Shown here: positions 33,657-44,062 of the stretch, piece after piece
Layout: the number at the start of each line of letters is the position of its first letter
How positions within the stretch are numbered: the stretch's first letter is position 1
NCBI RefSeq assembly: GCF_027579695.1
Contig: NC_083579.1
Location: 68,396,871-68,460,870 of the forward strand
Direction of reading: 5' to 3'
Origin: Neoarius graeffei
Taxonomy: Eukaryota > Chordata > Actinopteri > Siluriformes > Ariidae
Length of the DNA stretch: 64,000 nucleotides
Notes under the pieces: model-generated
Told to the model about the DNA's origin: nothing
Database searches by the model: none
The model's input: only the letters and a program-made list of their open reading frames with translations
Position numbers and translations under genes: made by a program

Positions 33657-35210
33657 CTAAGGGAAAAAATAAAAGAAGAAATACTTAATATTGTAGAATA
33701 GGGTAAAACTAAATAACATAAAATTAATATTTGACTCAAACATAACATTTTCTTTTCTTTCTTTCGACAAATCTAAGCACAGTAAAAGCAATCCAACCTT
33801 TTTTGATTAATGTACAGTATAACTGTATTATAGCTGATATTTAATCCTACTTAAGCAGATTGTCGGGGGTGTTTTATGTAAAATGAGGGTGAAAAATCTA
33901 GAAAAATATATTTATGTCATATATCATTGCTGTTCTTTGTGTGTTCTTTGTGTTTAATGGATAATTTTGTAATAATTCCATAAACATATAATCGTTGTAA
34001 TATGGCATAATATCATCCATAGTAAATATTGTGGATTGATTCTGTCTTGTACCAAACTTTAAAAAAATGAGTGAAAGATTTATCGTGCTGTTAACATTTG
34101 GAAAGTGATCATGAGATGAAACAATGTGGAATGAGGACAAGGAAAAAGAAACGTGCTGGAATAAACCAATTTTTAGGGGGAAAAGGTTAATTCTAATAAT
34201 AAAATATTTTCTTTATAAAACAATATTTTTTCCAGCTGAATTTAAAATTAATCAACTTGGTTGAATCACTGTTTATGTCAGATTGATGTATGATGAGCGA
34301 TGCACAAAGAAAAGCTACCTGAAAACGATCTGTAAAGGAATAGGGAACATCCGTGAGGAACGCAGAAAATGGTACAGAAATAGAATATACACATCTATGT
34401 CTAATTACAAAAGAAAATTTGTAAGTCTATATTTCCAGAAGGTCCTTAATGATCAAAACTGGTTAGGGTCCTGTTTTGAAGATAAGCTAACACAGAAATG
34501 TCATGTGTAACTCATTTGTAATGTAAATATTACGCAACACTTTATGCAAACGTTTTTATAAAGTAACATATTCGTTTTCTATTGAAAGCCTATTTTAATT
34601 TGATTTATTTCTATATGAAAGAAGCATCTGCATCTCCTGCAGTGACGATAACAATGCTGCGGCTCTGCAAATTCAAAAACAAAGAACATTACTATTCATT
34701 CGGTGACAAATGTAGGATAATAATCATCATCATCATCATCATCATCGGCTTATTCTATTTGACAATAACAAAAAGCAAATTATTTTTTCCCAACATTCCA
34801 ATCATAGGTCATGTACCGTCTATAAAATGTAACGTTAATATTATTGCTTATCTAAATATAATAAAATATACAGAACCATTCGAAACTCTGAACACACCTA
34901 TTCCTGAAAGATTTGTTTTTAAGTCTTATATTAACTGCATCTACATTTTAGAATAATGCCGAAACCATTAATTCTCTAAAATAACCCTTATTGAATTATA
35001 GCATGAGGGGAAAAAAAGTGTTCAATACCGTACATCCAGATTTAAAAAACAAAACAAGTAAACAAAAAAGACCCTTGATAGCTTATGAAACAAATTTGCC
35101 TTTCTCTTAACCAGCTTCATGAAACACTGGGATGTTAAGGTCATGCTGAGTACTACCTGGTTGCATTTTTTTTTTTTTTCCTAAATGAAAACTAGCTGCT
35201 GGAGTAGCAT
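33657..35210. other. prox2 intron 1, AT-rich, no transposon recognised
   Basis: No TIR pair, SINE or LINE could be found in this stretch, unlike the rest of the gene. An (ATC)n run sits at 34719-34746. Open frames here (e.g. 34283-34510, 34582-34956) have no recognisable product. Confidence 0.45.
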
Positions 35211-35211
35211 A

Positions 35212-35693
35212 CAGTACTGTGCAAATGTCTTATGCACCCTTTGTGGGTTTTTTTTTTTTTTGGAGAAACTTAGTTATAGATTTCTATTTTATGACTTCGA
35301 CATTATCAAGTCAGTACGCAGACATTTTAGAGTTCCGAACGTTCAATTTCCAGCACAAAATTAAATGTTACAGTAAAAAAATAAAAAAAAAAATGTTTGT
35401 ATCTGAGCAGCATATTCCATATTAAGAGAGCACTTTTCAGATTAAAAAAGAAAACATAATGAAGGCTGCTGGGTTTCGGGGCAAAATTAAGAAGCAAGTG
35501 TGACAGTCAAAGTGTCCAGAAGAACCGTGGCTGGTTCTGCAAGATGCTCAGTACAACCTGCAGCATGGTTTCATTTTGTTATAAAGCTGCACTCGTTGTA
35601 CCTGAGACTACTGATTTTTTTTTTTTTTTTAAGACAAAGGTTTCGGTTCTACAGCATTTCCTTGCATGTGTATAAGACTTTTGCACAGTACTG
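35212..35693. mobile_element. Tc1/mariner-type MITE
   Basis: CAGTACTGTGCAAATGTCTT on the left is the inverse of 'aagacttttgcacagtactg' on the right, with TA flanks at 35210-35211 and 35694-35695. About 480 bp. The internal text 'aagtgtgacagtcaaagtgt' has no coding potential. It lies in prox2 intron 1. Confidence 0.85.
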
Positions 35694-36009
35694 TATAGAA
35701 ATGCATCAACTTATCTGTGTATATTGTCTTAGAAACAAATTCCAGGTGTAAGACCAAAATGTTTTCTGATTGTTACTGTAGGTTTGGGGATGAGAAGGAT
35801 GTAAGGAAGTTTTTGCTATTTAAAAAAAAAAAAAGTCTGCAAGACAAACATCCTAGGACTACACAATGTCTATAAAGTAGGAAACATAACATAGTTTTGT
35901 TATAATAATAATAATGAGCAAAATAGAAAGGCAGTGATCTAATAAAGGTTAAACTAGCTGCAGAGATGTGTAAGGAAGCAGGAGGATGAAGAGAGCATGG
36001 AGCTCTTAC

Positions 36010-36062
36010 CTGTTGCTGGCTGGCTGAGAGACTGACAGTGCGCTTCGTCTCAGCGCCTCCCA
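36010..36062 (-). other. prox2: prox2 exon 1 (non-coding), 5' end not resolved
   Basis: On the minus strand the text 'agccagccagcaacag' is followed by GTAAGAGCT, a strong donor at 36010/36009. It contains no ATG before the donor, so it would be a 5'UTR exon joined to 33656. The transcription start is not visible; the exon may extend toward 36200. Confidence 0.65.
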
Positions 36063-36240
36063 AAAGCCTGGATGATGATGATCATGATGATGATGACGAT
36101 GAAGGGGCGTGGCTTCCGTCTTCCAGCATTCAGCACACGACCAGAGAGCGCGCGCGCTCCCGGAAACGCACATTCAGTACACTACACTACACAGCGCGTG
36201 CGCAGTTATGATGCTGAAAGTCTTATAATTACAGCAGCTC
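36063..36240 (-). promoter_or_regulatory. Likely prox2 promoter, GC/CpG-rich
   Basis: 'gagcgcgcgcgctcccgg' and 'acagcgcgtgcgcag' make this the most CpG-dense short stretch around the gene, directly upstream of the candidate exon 1. There is no clear TATA box; GCGTGCGCAG resembles an NRF1-type site. A (GAT)n run (36071-36100) adjoins the exon. Confidence 0.5.
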
Positions 36241-36678
36241 ATCTCCATATCATGAGATTTCATCTGTTTACATGACTGTCCTGACGTCTAGCCTGCAGAG
36301 GTGGACAAAGTACCCAACTTCATTACTTAAGTCAAAGTACAGATCCCACTGGTTAAATGTTACTCCATGCAAGTGAAAGGTGTCCAGTCAAATTTTCACT
36401 GAAGTACTTGCTTTTAAAAATACTTAGGTATCAAAAGTACACTTTCTGTCAGCGCATCGTTGCATTATTGCCACAACACTCACAAAACCTAACGCCGCTA
36501 CCAAAGACAGAAATGTGAATTCAGAAAATGAACGCATGCCGTGCCATCATGGCGGTTTAACGTTAAGCTAGTTAGTCAGTGAAACTCCACCTGACATGCT
36601 AGCAAACTCTTTTCAAACTCGAAATCATATTGGGAAAGCTTTCTCCATTCTGTTTATTTGGCAAGATTATGCTAAACA

Positions 36679-37892
36679 TATTTCTGAAAGGACTTCAGAT
36701 AAGGGCGGCATGGTGGTGTAGTGGTTAGCGCTGTCGCCTCACAGCAAGAAGGTCCGGGTTCGAGCCCCGTGGCCGGCGAGGGCCTTTCTGTGCGGAGTTT
36801 GCATGTTCTCCCCGTGTCTGCGTGGGTTTCCTCCGGGTGCTCCGGTTTCCCCCACAGTCCAAAGACATGCAGGTTAGGTTAACTGGTGACTCTAAATTGA
36901 CCGTAGGTGTGAATGTGAGTGTGAATGGTTGTCTGTGTCTATGTGTCAGCCCTGTGATGACCTGGCGACTTGTCCAGGGTGTACCCCGCCTTTCACCCGT
37001 AGTCAGCTGGGATAGGCTCCAGCTTGCCTGCGACCCTGTAGAACAGGATAAAGCGGCTACAGATAATGAGATGAGATGAGATGAGATATTTCTGAAAGGA
37101 CTTCAGATAAGGGCGGCACGGTGGTGTAGTGGTTAGCACTGTCGCCTCACAGCAAGAAGGTCCTGGGTTCGAGCCCGGTGGCCGGCGAGGGCCTTTCTGT
37201 GCGGAGTTTGCATGTTCTCCCCGTGTCCGCGTGGGTTTCCTCCGGGTGCTCCGGTTTCCCCCACAGTCCAAAGACATGCAGGTTAGGTTAACTGGTGACT
37301 CTAAATTGACCGTAGGTGTGAATGTGAGTGTGAATGGTTGTCTGTCTATGTGTCAGCCCTGTGATGACCTGGCGACTTGTCCAGGGTGTACCCCGCCTTT
37401 CGCCCGTAGTCAGCTGGGATAGGCTCCAGCTTGCCTGCGACCCTGTAGAACAGGATAAAGCGGCTACAGATAATGAGATGAGATGAGATGAGATATTTCT
37501 GAAAGGACTTCAGATAAGGGCGGCACGGTGGTGTAGTGGTTAGCACTGTCGCCTCACAGCAAGAAGGTCCGGGTTCGAGCCCTGTGGCCGGCGAGGGCCT
37601 TTCTGTGCGGAGTTTGCATGTTCTCCCCGTGTCCGCGTGGGTTTCCTCCGGGTGCTCCGGTTTCCCCCACAGTCCAAAGACATGCAGGTTAGGTTAACTG
37701 GTGACTCTAAATTGACCGTAGGTGTGAATGTGAGTGTGAATGGTTGTCTGTGTCTATGTGTCAGCCCTGTGATGACCTGGCGACTTGTCCAGGGTGTACC
37801 CCGCCTTTCGCCTGTAGTCAGCTGGGATAGGCTCCAGCTTGCCTGCGACCCTGTAGAACAGGATAAAGCGGCTAGAGATAATGAGATGAGAC
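36679..37892 (+). repeat. Tandem triplication of [flank + SINE], 407-bp period
   Basis: The unit 'ATTTCTGAAAGGACTTCAGA' + 'taagggcggc...' SINE + GATGAGATGAGAT occurs three times, with starts at about 36679, 37087 and 37494. Each contains a full tRNA-SINE (36703-37086, 37111-37494, 37518-37892). The 25-bp flank is hAT sequence that appears once in copy 2, so the units arose by tandem duplication after one SINE insertion. ACTTCAGATAAG, present before the array and after it, is the original target duplication. Confidence 0.92.
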
Positions 37893-38380
37893 TTCAGATA
37901 AGTTAATGTTATTCATGTTAGCAGAACTCCATTTTTACATCCTAACTAACAGTGTCCAAGTTAACTAGCTATGTGTTAACATTAGCTGTGGACAAGGCAA
38001 TGGTGACTTGGCGGGCAAATCCATGGAAAGTCATTTGACTAATCAGACTGCATTGTTATTGCAATATTATCGCTAGCTCTAAAAGCACAGACAACTTCGT
38101 TGCAAGCTTTCTCTTGGAATAAAACATTTATATCCCTCAATATGCTTCCGCAGGTTGGACGGTGAGTTTTTGTAGGCCGTGATGTGGTTTGTTTTCGGCA
38201 AACAAAGCAATCATTTAAAACGAAACGAATCGGTAATCCTTTCAGAAAACTGAAACATGGGTTTATGGGCCATGGGTGCGTACATCCTCTAGAAGAACCG
38301 CCTCCTTACATTCTGCCATCAACTGATTGAGTTCAAATAATGCTGCTGAGAAATCATTAAACTTAATTTTATACAGTTTA

Positions 38381-38881
38381 CAGGGGCGTAGCTGGGGGGG
38401 TCCTGGGGTACCCGTGACCCCTCCTTTGTCGGACCATACATTTTTTCAATAGCCACGTAAGAATATTAGAAAAGCGCCTACTGTAATTTTTCTAACATTT
38501 TTTTAAAACTAGATTGTCACCTCAGCCTCAGGGTTAGGGTTTCTATAAACTTGTATGGACTTCCTGTGGTTTGGGCACAAAAACCCAGTTCTGTGCAAGC
38601 GCAACACGATTGCACTAGAAAGCATGGTCAAGCTGCCAGTGTAGCTGCAGTCTTTTTAGTTGCAAATTACAAGTATTTTACCATGTCAAAACAAGCGAAA
38701 CTTTTCTCCTTCTTTCAACATGAAGAGAGGTAAGCAATTTATTGTGTATTTTTTCCCATCAAAGTTGCATTTTGTGTCTTCGAAGCTAAGTTTTAGTGTG
38801 CCATTTCTAGTACTCAGTTCTAATGTACTCAGGCTGCCAGTCAGAGGGCCCCCCCCTTGAAAAATCCTAGCTACACCCCTG
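38381..38881 (+). mobile_element. hAT-like element (CAGGGGCGTAGCT ends)
   Basis: CAGGGGCGTAGCTGGG on the left matches 'tagctacacccctg' inverted on the right. GTTTA before it and GTCTA after it suggest a 5-bp duplication, and copy 2 of the host element lacks it. At 38683 an ATG opens MSKQAKLFSFFQHEER followed by a GTAAGC donor, a start typical of hAT transposases with a TTF/ZMYM-type finger. The rest is deleted. Confidence 0.75.
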
Positions 38882-39003
38882 GTCTATGGACGTGACGTGA
38901 CCCTAGTGATTACTGATCGGCTGTCTCAGTGTCACCTGCGATAAAACCAATCACGTTTTAGAAAAGAAAAGAAAAAAACATAAACTTTCAAAGCTGCTTC
39001 ATA

Positions 39004-40608
39004 CAACCCCGATTCCAAAAAAGTTGGGACAAAGTACAAATTGTAAATAAAAACGGAATGCAATGATGTGGAAGTTTCAAAATTCCATATTTTATTCAGA
39101 ATAGAACATAGATGACATATCAAATGTTTCAACTGAGAAAATGTATCATTTAAAGGGAAAAAATAGGTGATTTTAAATTTCATGACAACAACACATCTCA
39201 AAAAAGTTGGGACAAGGCCATGTTTACCACTGTGAGACATCCCCTTTTCTCTTTACAACAGTCTGTAAACGTCTGGGGACTGAGGAGACAAGTTGCTCAA
39301 GTTTAGGGATAGGAATGTTAACCCATTCTTGTCTAATGTAGGATTCTAGTTGCTCAACTGTCTTAAGTCTTTTTTGTCGTATCTTTCGTTTTATGATGCG
39401 CCAAATGTTTTCTATGGGTGAAAGATCTGGACTGCAGGCTGGCCAGTTCAGTACCCGGACCCTTCTTCTACACAGCCATGATGCTGTAATTGATGCAGTA
39501 TGTGGTTTGGCATTGTCATGTTGGAAAATGCAAGGTCTTCCCTGAAAGAGACGTCGTCTGGATGGGAGCATATGTTGCTCTAGAACCTGGATATACCTTT
39601 CAGCATTGATGGTGTCTTTCCAGATGTGTAAGCTGCCCATGCCACACGCACTAATGCAACCCCATACCATCAGAGATGCAGGCTTCTGAACTGAGCGCTG
39701 ATAACAACTTGGGTCGTCCTTCTCCTCTTTAGTCCGAATGACACGGTGTCCCTGATTTCCATAAAGAACTTCAAATTTTGATTTGTCTGACCACAGAACA
39801 GTGTTCCACTTTGCCACAGTCCATTTTAAATGAGCCTTGGCCCAGAGAAGACGTCTGCGCTTCTGGATCATGTTTAGATACGGCTTCTTCTTTGAACTAT
39901 AGAGTTTTAGCTGGCAACGGCGGATGGCACGGTGAATTGTGTTCACAGATAATGTTCTCTGGAAATATTCCTGAGCCCATTTTGTGATTTCCAATACAGA
40001 AGCATGCCTGTATGTGATGCAATACCGTCTAAGGACCCGAAGATCACGGGCACCCAGTATGGTTTTCCGGCCTTGACCCTTACGCACAGAGATTCTTCCA
40101 GATTCTCTGAATCTTTTGATGATATTATGCACTGTAGATGATGATATGTTCAAACTCTTTGCAATTTTACACTGTCGAACTCCTTTCTGATATTGCTCCA
40201 CTATTTGTCAGCGCAGAATTAGGGGGATTGGTGATCCTCTTCCCATCTTTACTTCTGAGAGCCGCTGCCACTCCAAGATGCTCTTTTTATACCCAGTCAT
40301 GTTAATGACCTATTGCCAATTGACCTAATGAGTTGCAATTTGGTCCTCCAGCTGTTCCTTTTTTGCACCTTTAACTTTTCCAGCCTCTTATTGCCCCTGT
40401 CCCAACTTTTTTGAGATGTGTTGCTGTCATGAAATTTCAAATGAGCCAATATTTGGCATGAAATTTCAAAATGTCTCACTTTCGACATTTGATATGTTGT
40501 CTATGTTCTATTGTGAATACAATATCAGTTTTTGAGATTTGTAAATTATTGCATTCCGTTTTTATTTACAATTTGTACTTTGTCCCAACTTTTTTGGAAT
40601 CGGGGTTG
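39004..40608 (-). mobile_element. Tc1-like transposon, almost intact
   Basis: The ends CAACCCCGATTCCAAAAAAG and the inverse 'cttttttggaatcggggttg' (right) are flanked by TA (39002-39003, 40609-40610). The empty site, a single TA, is preserved in hAT copy 2 ('gcttca-TA-gtaacg' on its minus strand, near 41728). Length is 1605 bp with TIRs of about 70-80 bp or more. This is the best preserved DNA transposon in the window. Confidence 0.96.
39224..40246 (-). pseudogene. Tc1-like transposase, one stop from intact
   Basis: A DD34E Tc1 transposase binds the TIRs and moves the element by cut and paste. The reading begins at ATG 40246 (MGRGSPIPLILR), meets an in-frame TGA at codon 13, then runs open for 325 codons to 39224. 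Helix-turn-helix: [20 protein letters not shown], then the basic [10 protein letters not shown] linker. Catalytic residues: Asp in WSDKSKFEV, Asp in [10 protein letters not shown], Glu in SPIENIW, with exactly 34 residues between the second Asp and the Glu. WSDKSKF has Lys where Glu is usual. Translation could only start after the stop at a later Met or a non-ATG codon, so it is probably inactive or barely so. Confidence 0.93.
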
Positions 40609-40690
40609 TAGTAACGAGTAACAAGGACCTTGATAGAAATGTAGTGGAGTAAAAAGTACGATATTTGTCTTTCAAATGTAGTGAAGTTAA

Positions 40691-40907
40691 CCCTTTGGTG
40701 ACTGACCCCTTGAAAATCGTTCCTCCAGGAACGATGACGTTTCAGTTGTCAAGACAACGGAAAAACAAAAATACAAGAGCATTTTGTTTTGTGCACAAGA
40801 GCATTGTGACGTATCTTTCTGTTTTGTATTTTAGTTTTTCCATTGTCTTGACAACTGAAACGTCATCGTTCCTGGAGGAACGATTTTCAAGGGGTCAGTC
40901 ACCAAAG
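40691..40907. mobile_element. Palindromic MITE with CCCTTTGGTGAC ends
   Basis: CTTTGGTGACTGACCCCTTG through 'ttgtcaagacaa' is mirrored by TTGTCTTGACAACTGAAACG through 'ggtcagtcaccaaag': near-perfect arms of about 75 bp around a 65-bp centre. The left border reads TTAACCC, as in piggyBac elements, but the right border lacks the matching GGGTTAA. It is absent from hAT copy 2. Confidence 0.82.
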
Positions 40908-41005
40908 TTTCCAAAAAAAATTATACTCAGGTAAAGTACAGATACTCAAAAAGTGTACTTAAGTACAGTACTCAAGTAAATGTACTTTGTTACGGTCCAC
41001 CTCTG

Positions 41006-41540
41006 GAATCTAGGGGGGTCTGGGGGCATGGTCCCCCGGGAAATTTTGGAATTTTTAACCCTCTAAAACACTATTTCCCACATTTTGAGAGGCAAATTTT
41101 GGTGGAGTAAAGCTAAGTTTAATGTCTCTATTACAGTGCATTTCGTCCATGTATTTTTTTCTATATGAAACAGAACCAATGATACTATGACGTAATTACG
41201 TCTACTTAGTATCGTTGAGAGGATAACACCCTCTTACCATGGGTTGCTGTCAACACGTATCATGACGAAATTTCACTCAGTGCTAATCAAATATTTCGAT
41301 GATTAGGTGTTGGAAAATTTGAATAAACATGTAATAATACCTAAAAACCGATCACATCTCTCTCCAATCCTGTTCTGACCGAGGAATAAGCCTGTGAAAG
41401 TAATATTCCCAATCCTTCAAGGACCACTGTCAGCTCCCAGGAAATCCAACTGACTGGTAATGACCGGTCGTGACCCCAGATCGGGTGCGAATTAAATTTT
41501 TTTTTCTGTTTGTTGCATATTTTTCAAATCAAAACTGTGT
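41006..41540. other. Spacer between the two hAT copies
   Basis: The block 'ggaatctaggggggtctggg' with 'ggcatggtcccccgggaaat' occurs at the left. It is probably an eroded repeat; no ends and no coding domain could be defined. Confidence 0.35.
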
Positions 41541-41543
41541 GAT

Positions 41544-42560
41544 CAGAGGTGGACAGTAACAAAGTACATTTACGTGAGTACTGTACTTAAGTACACTTTT
41601 TGAGTATCTGTACTTTGAGTCTTTTTTTTTGGAAACTTATGACTTTAGCTTCACTACATTTGAAAGCCAAATATCGTACTTTTCACTCCACTACATTTCT
41701 ATCAAGCTCCTCGTTACTCGTTACTATGAAGCAGCTTTGAAAGTGGATGTTTTTTTCTTTTCTTTTCTAAAACATGATTGTTTGTTTCGCAGATGACACT
41801 GAGACAGCCGATCAGTAATCACTAGGGTCACGTCACGTCCATGGACTGTATAAAATCAAGTTCAGTGATTTCTCAGCAGCGTTATTTGAACACGATCAGT
41901 TGATGGCAGAATGGAAGGAGGCGGTTCTTCTGGAGAATGTACACACCCATGGCCATACCTAGAACCCATGTTTCAGTTTTCTGAAAGGATTAACGATTCA
42001 TTTCGTTTTAAATGTTTGCTTTGTTTACCGAAAACAAACCACATCACAGCCTACAAAAACTCGCCATCCAACCTGCGGAAGCATATTGAGGTATATAAAT
42101 GTTTTGTTCCAAGAGAAAGCTTGCAACAAAGTTGTCTGTGTTTTTAGAGCTTGCAATAATGTTGCAATAGCTATGCAGTCTGGTTAGTCAAATGACTTTC
42201 CATGGATTTGGCCGCCAAGTTGCTGTAGCCTTGTCCACGGCTAACATTAACACATAGCTAGTTAACTTGGACACTATTAGTTAGCATGTAAAAACGGAGT
42301 TATGCTAACATGAATAACATTAACTTATCTGAAGTCCTTTCAGAAATATGCTTTAGCATAATCTTGCCAAATAAACAAAATGGAGAAATCTTTCTTTTCT
42401 AGTCATGTTAGCTACCCAATATGATTTCGAGTTCGAAAAGAGTTTGCTAGCACGTCAGGTGGAGTTTCACTGACTACCTAGCTTAACGTTAAACCACCAT
42501 GATGGCACAGCATGTGTTCATTTTGTGAATTCATATTTATAACTTTGGTAACAGCATTAG
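41544..42560 (+). mobile_element. hAT element copy 2, 3' end replaced by Penelope-like DNA
   Basis: It starts with CAGAGGTGGACAGTAACAAA and runs parallel to the inverted copy 1. Its first exon encodes a BED-type zinc finger (below). It ends near 42560, where similarity to copy 1 (36460-36480) stops and the retroelement begins. The right TIR is not present. Confidence 0.78.
41911..42147 (+). pseudogene. hAT transposase first exon with BED zinc finger
   Basis: It encodes MEGGGSSGECTHPWPYLEPM, then FRFKCLLCLPKTNHITAYKN and SPSNLRKHIE before a possible donor at 'gaggtatata'. The C-x2-C ... H pattern with NLRKHIE is the BED finger found at the N-terminus of many hAT transposases, where it binds DNA. 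Downstream there is no catalytic region, so this is a remnant. The corresponding part of copy 1 (minus strand, 38110-38330) is disrupted. Confidence 0.72.
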
Positions 42561-42740
42561 GTTTTCTGTGAAGATTCTCAGTCATCCAGGTCATAGTAAA
42601 TTGTGGGTGGTAAAAGAGAGCAACAGGACTTGCTTGAAGGTTCTTGAAGACCTTTCACCTCTCATCTGAAAGGCTTCTTCAGTTCTGTCTGACTAATAGG
42701 GAGTATCAGGTATTTATCCTCTCATGGATGAAAAGCAATC

Positions 42741-43295
42741 CTAAGGTGTCGTTGAGTCATTCTGTTGGTGTGGGTCACTGGGGGCTGGGTGTGAATGGCC
42801 TGGAGAGTCATTGGGGTGATCAGTGGGTTGTTGGTTCTCTCTGTCCTCCTGTGAGTCACTGAAAACAGCTGGGTTTTGGTGTGCATTCAGTTGTCTGGGA
42901 AGTGTGCCAAGGACTGCATTGTAGGTGGCCGATAAATGGTGTCTTAGACCATCACCTCTGTTCAGTGATGGCTGTTCCAGGTTGACAAAAATGGCTTCTT
43001 TAACTCCTTGCTCATACCAACAATCCTCTCTGGCTAAAATGTGTACGTTGCAATCCTGAAATGAGTGTCCTTTGTTGTTAAGATGAAGATAGACAGCAGA
43101 GTCCTGGCCGGAGGAGCTGGCTCTACTGTGTTGAGCCATGCGCCTGTGAAGCAGTTGTTTTGTTTCCCCAATATACGAGTCTGTGCATTCCTCACTGCAC
43201 TGAATTGCATACACTACGTTGTCCTGTAAACTGTGGGTGGTAAAAGAGAGCAACTGGACTTGCTTGAAGGTTCTTGAAGACCTTTCACTTCTCAT
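42741..43295 (-). pseudogene. Penelope-like GIY-YIG part (downstream copy)
   Basis: This repeats the domain above: DNVVYAIQCSEECTDSYIGE, HRRMAQHSRASSSGQDSAVY, KEAIFVNLEQPSLNRGDGLR. The start is fused to 3'UTR sequence of the upstream copy (MRSERSSRTFKQVQLLSFTT), so the apparent start codon is not real. It diverges from the upstream copy by several substitutions. Confidence 0.85.
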
Positions 43296-43429
43296 CCTAA
43301 AGGCTTCTTCAGTTCTGTCTGACTAATAGGGAGTATCAGGTATTTATCCTCTCATGGATGAAAAGCAATCCTAAGGTGTCGTTGAGTCATCCTGTTGGTG
43401 TGGGTCACTGGGGGCTGGGTGTGAACGGC

Positions 43430-44062
43430 CTAGAGAGTCATTGGGGTGATCAATGGTTGTTGGTTCTCTCTGTCCTCCTGTGAGTCACTGAAAACAGCTG
43501 GGTTTTGGTGTGCATTCAGTTGTCTGGGAAGTGTGCCAAGGACTACATTGTAGGTGGCTGATAAATGGTGTCTTAGACCACCACCTCTGTTCAGTGATGG
43601 CCGTTCCAGGGTAATAAAAATGGCTTCTTTAACTCCTCGCTCATACCAACGATCCTCTCTGGCTAAAATGCGTACGTTGCAATCCTGAAATGAGTGTCCT
43701 TTGTTGTTAAGATGAAGATAGACAGCAGAGTCCTGGCCTGAGGAACTGGCTCTCCTGTGTTGAGCCATGTGCCTGTTAAGTGGTTGTTTTGTTTCCCCAA
43801 TATACGAGTCCGTGCATTCCTCACTGCACTGAATTGCATACACTACGTTGTCCTGTTTGTGTCTGGGTATTCTGTCCTTAGGGTGGACCAGTTTCTGCTT
43901 CAGGGTGTTACTGGGTCTGAAATGTACCAGAATATTGTGTTTGTAAAAGATCCTCCTGAGTTTCTCAGATAGACCAGAAATGTAGGAAATGACAATGTTC
44001 TTGCATTTGTTCCTGTTATCTTCTTTGTCCGTTATGTTCCTTTTTCTGGTCATGTGACACAA
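43430..44062 (-). pseudogene. Penelope-like protein, C-terminal GIY-YIG part (upstream copy)
   Basis: It reads KNIVISYISGLSEKLRRIFY, then FRPSNTLKQKLVHPKDRIPR, then DNVVYAIQCSEECTDSYIGE and further to KEAIFITLERPSLNRGGGLR. The VVYAI...SYIGET pair is the GIY-YIG motif; the downstream Arg in LNRHMAQH and the acidic KEAIFITLE fit the active-site spacing of this nuclease, which nicks DNA during retrotransposition. The upstream text is the linker after the reverse transcriptase. No RT motifs remain within the window copy. Confidence 0.85.

Larger units (their letters stand above)
36296..41005 (-). mobile_element. hAT element copy 1, with several nested inserts
   Basis: The ends are inverted: CAGAGGTGGACAAAGTAC at the left and GTTACGGTCCACCTCTG at the right, with 'acttaagta' subterminal motifs. 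On the minus strand it parallels copy 2 at 41544-42560, including the BED-finger exon region (38110-38330, now broken). It carries three near-identical SINEs (36703-37892), a second hAT (38381-38881), a Tc1 (39004-40608) and a palindromic MITE (40691-40907). Without them it would be about 1.1-1.2 kb. No clean 8-bp target duplication was found. Confidence 0.78.

Noticed and set aside
36679-37893. Regular repeats with spacers resembling a CRISPR array
   Set aside because: The repeats are 380-bp SINEs with a 25-bp flank in a vertebrate genome, with no cas genes; it is a tandem duplication.
42741-43295. Independent host GIY-YIG nuclease genes
   Set aside because: Two tandem copies with shared 3'UTR, upstream RT-linker text and frameshift or fusion artefacts show a Penelope-like retroelement.
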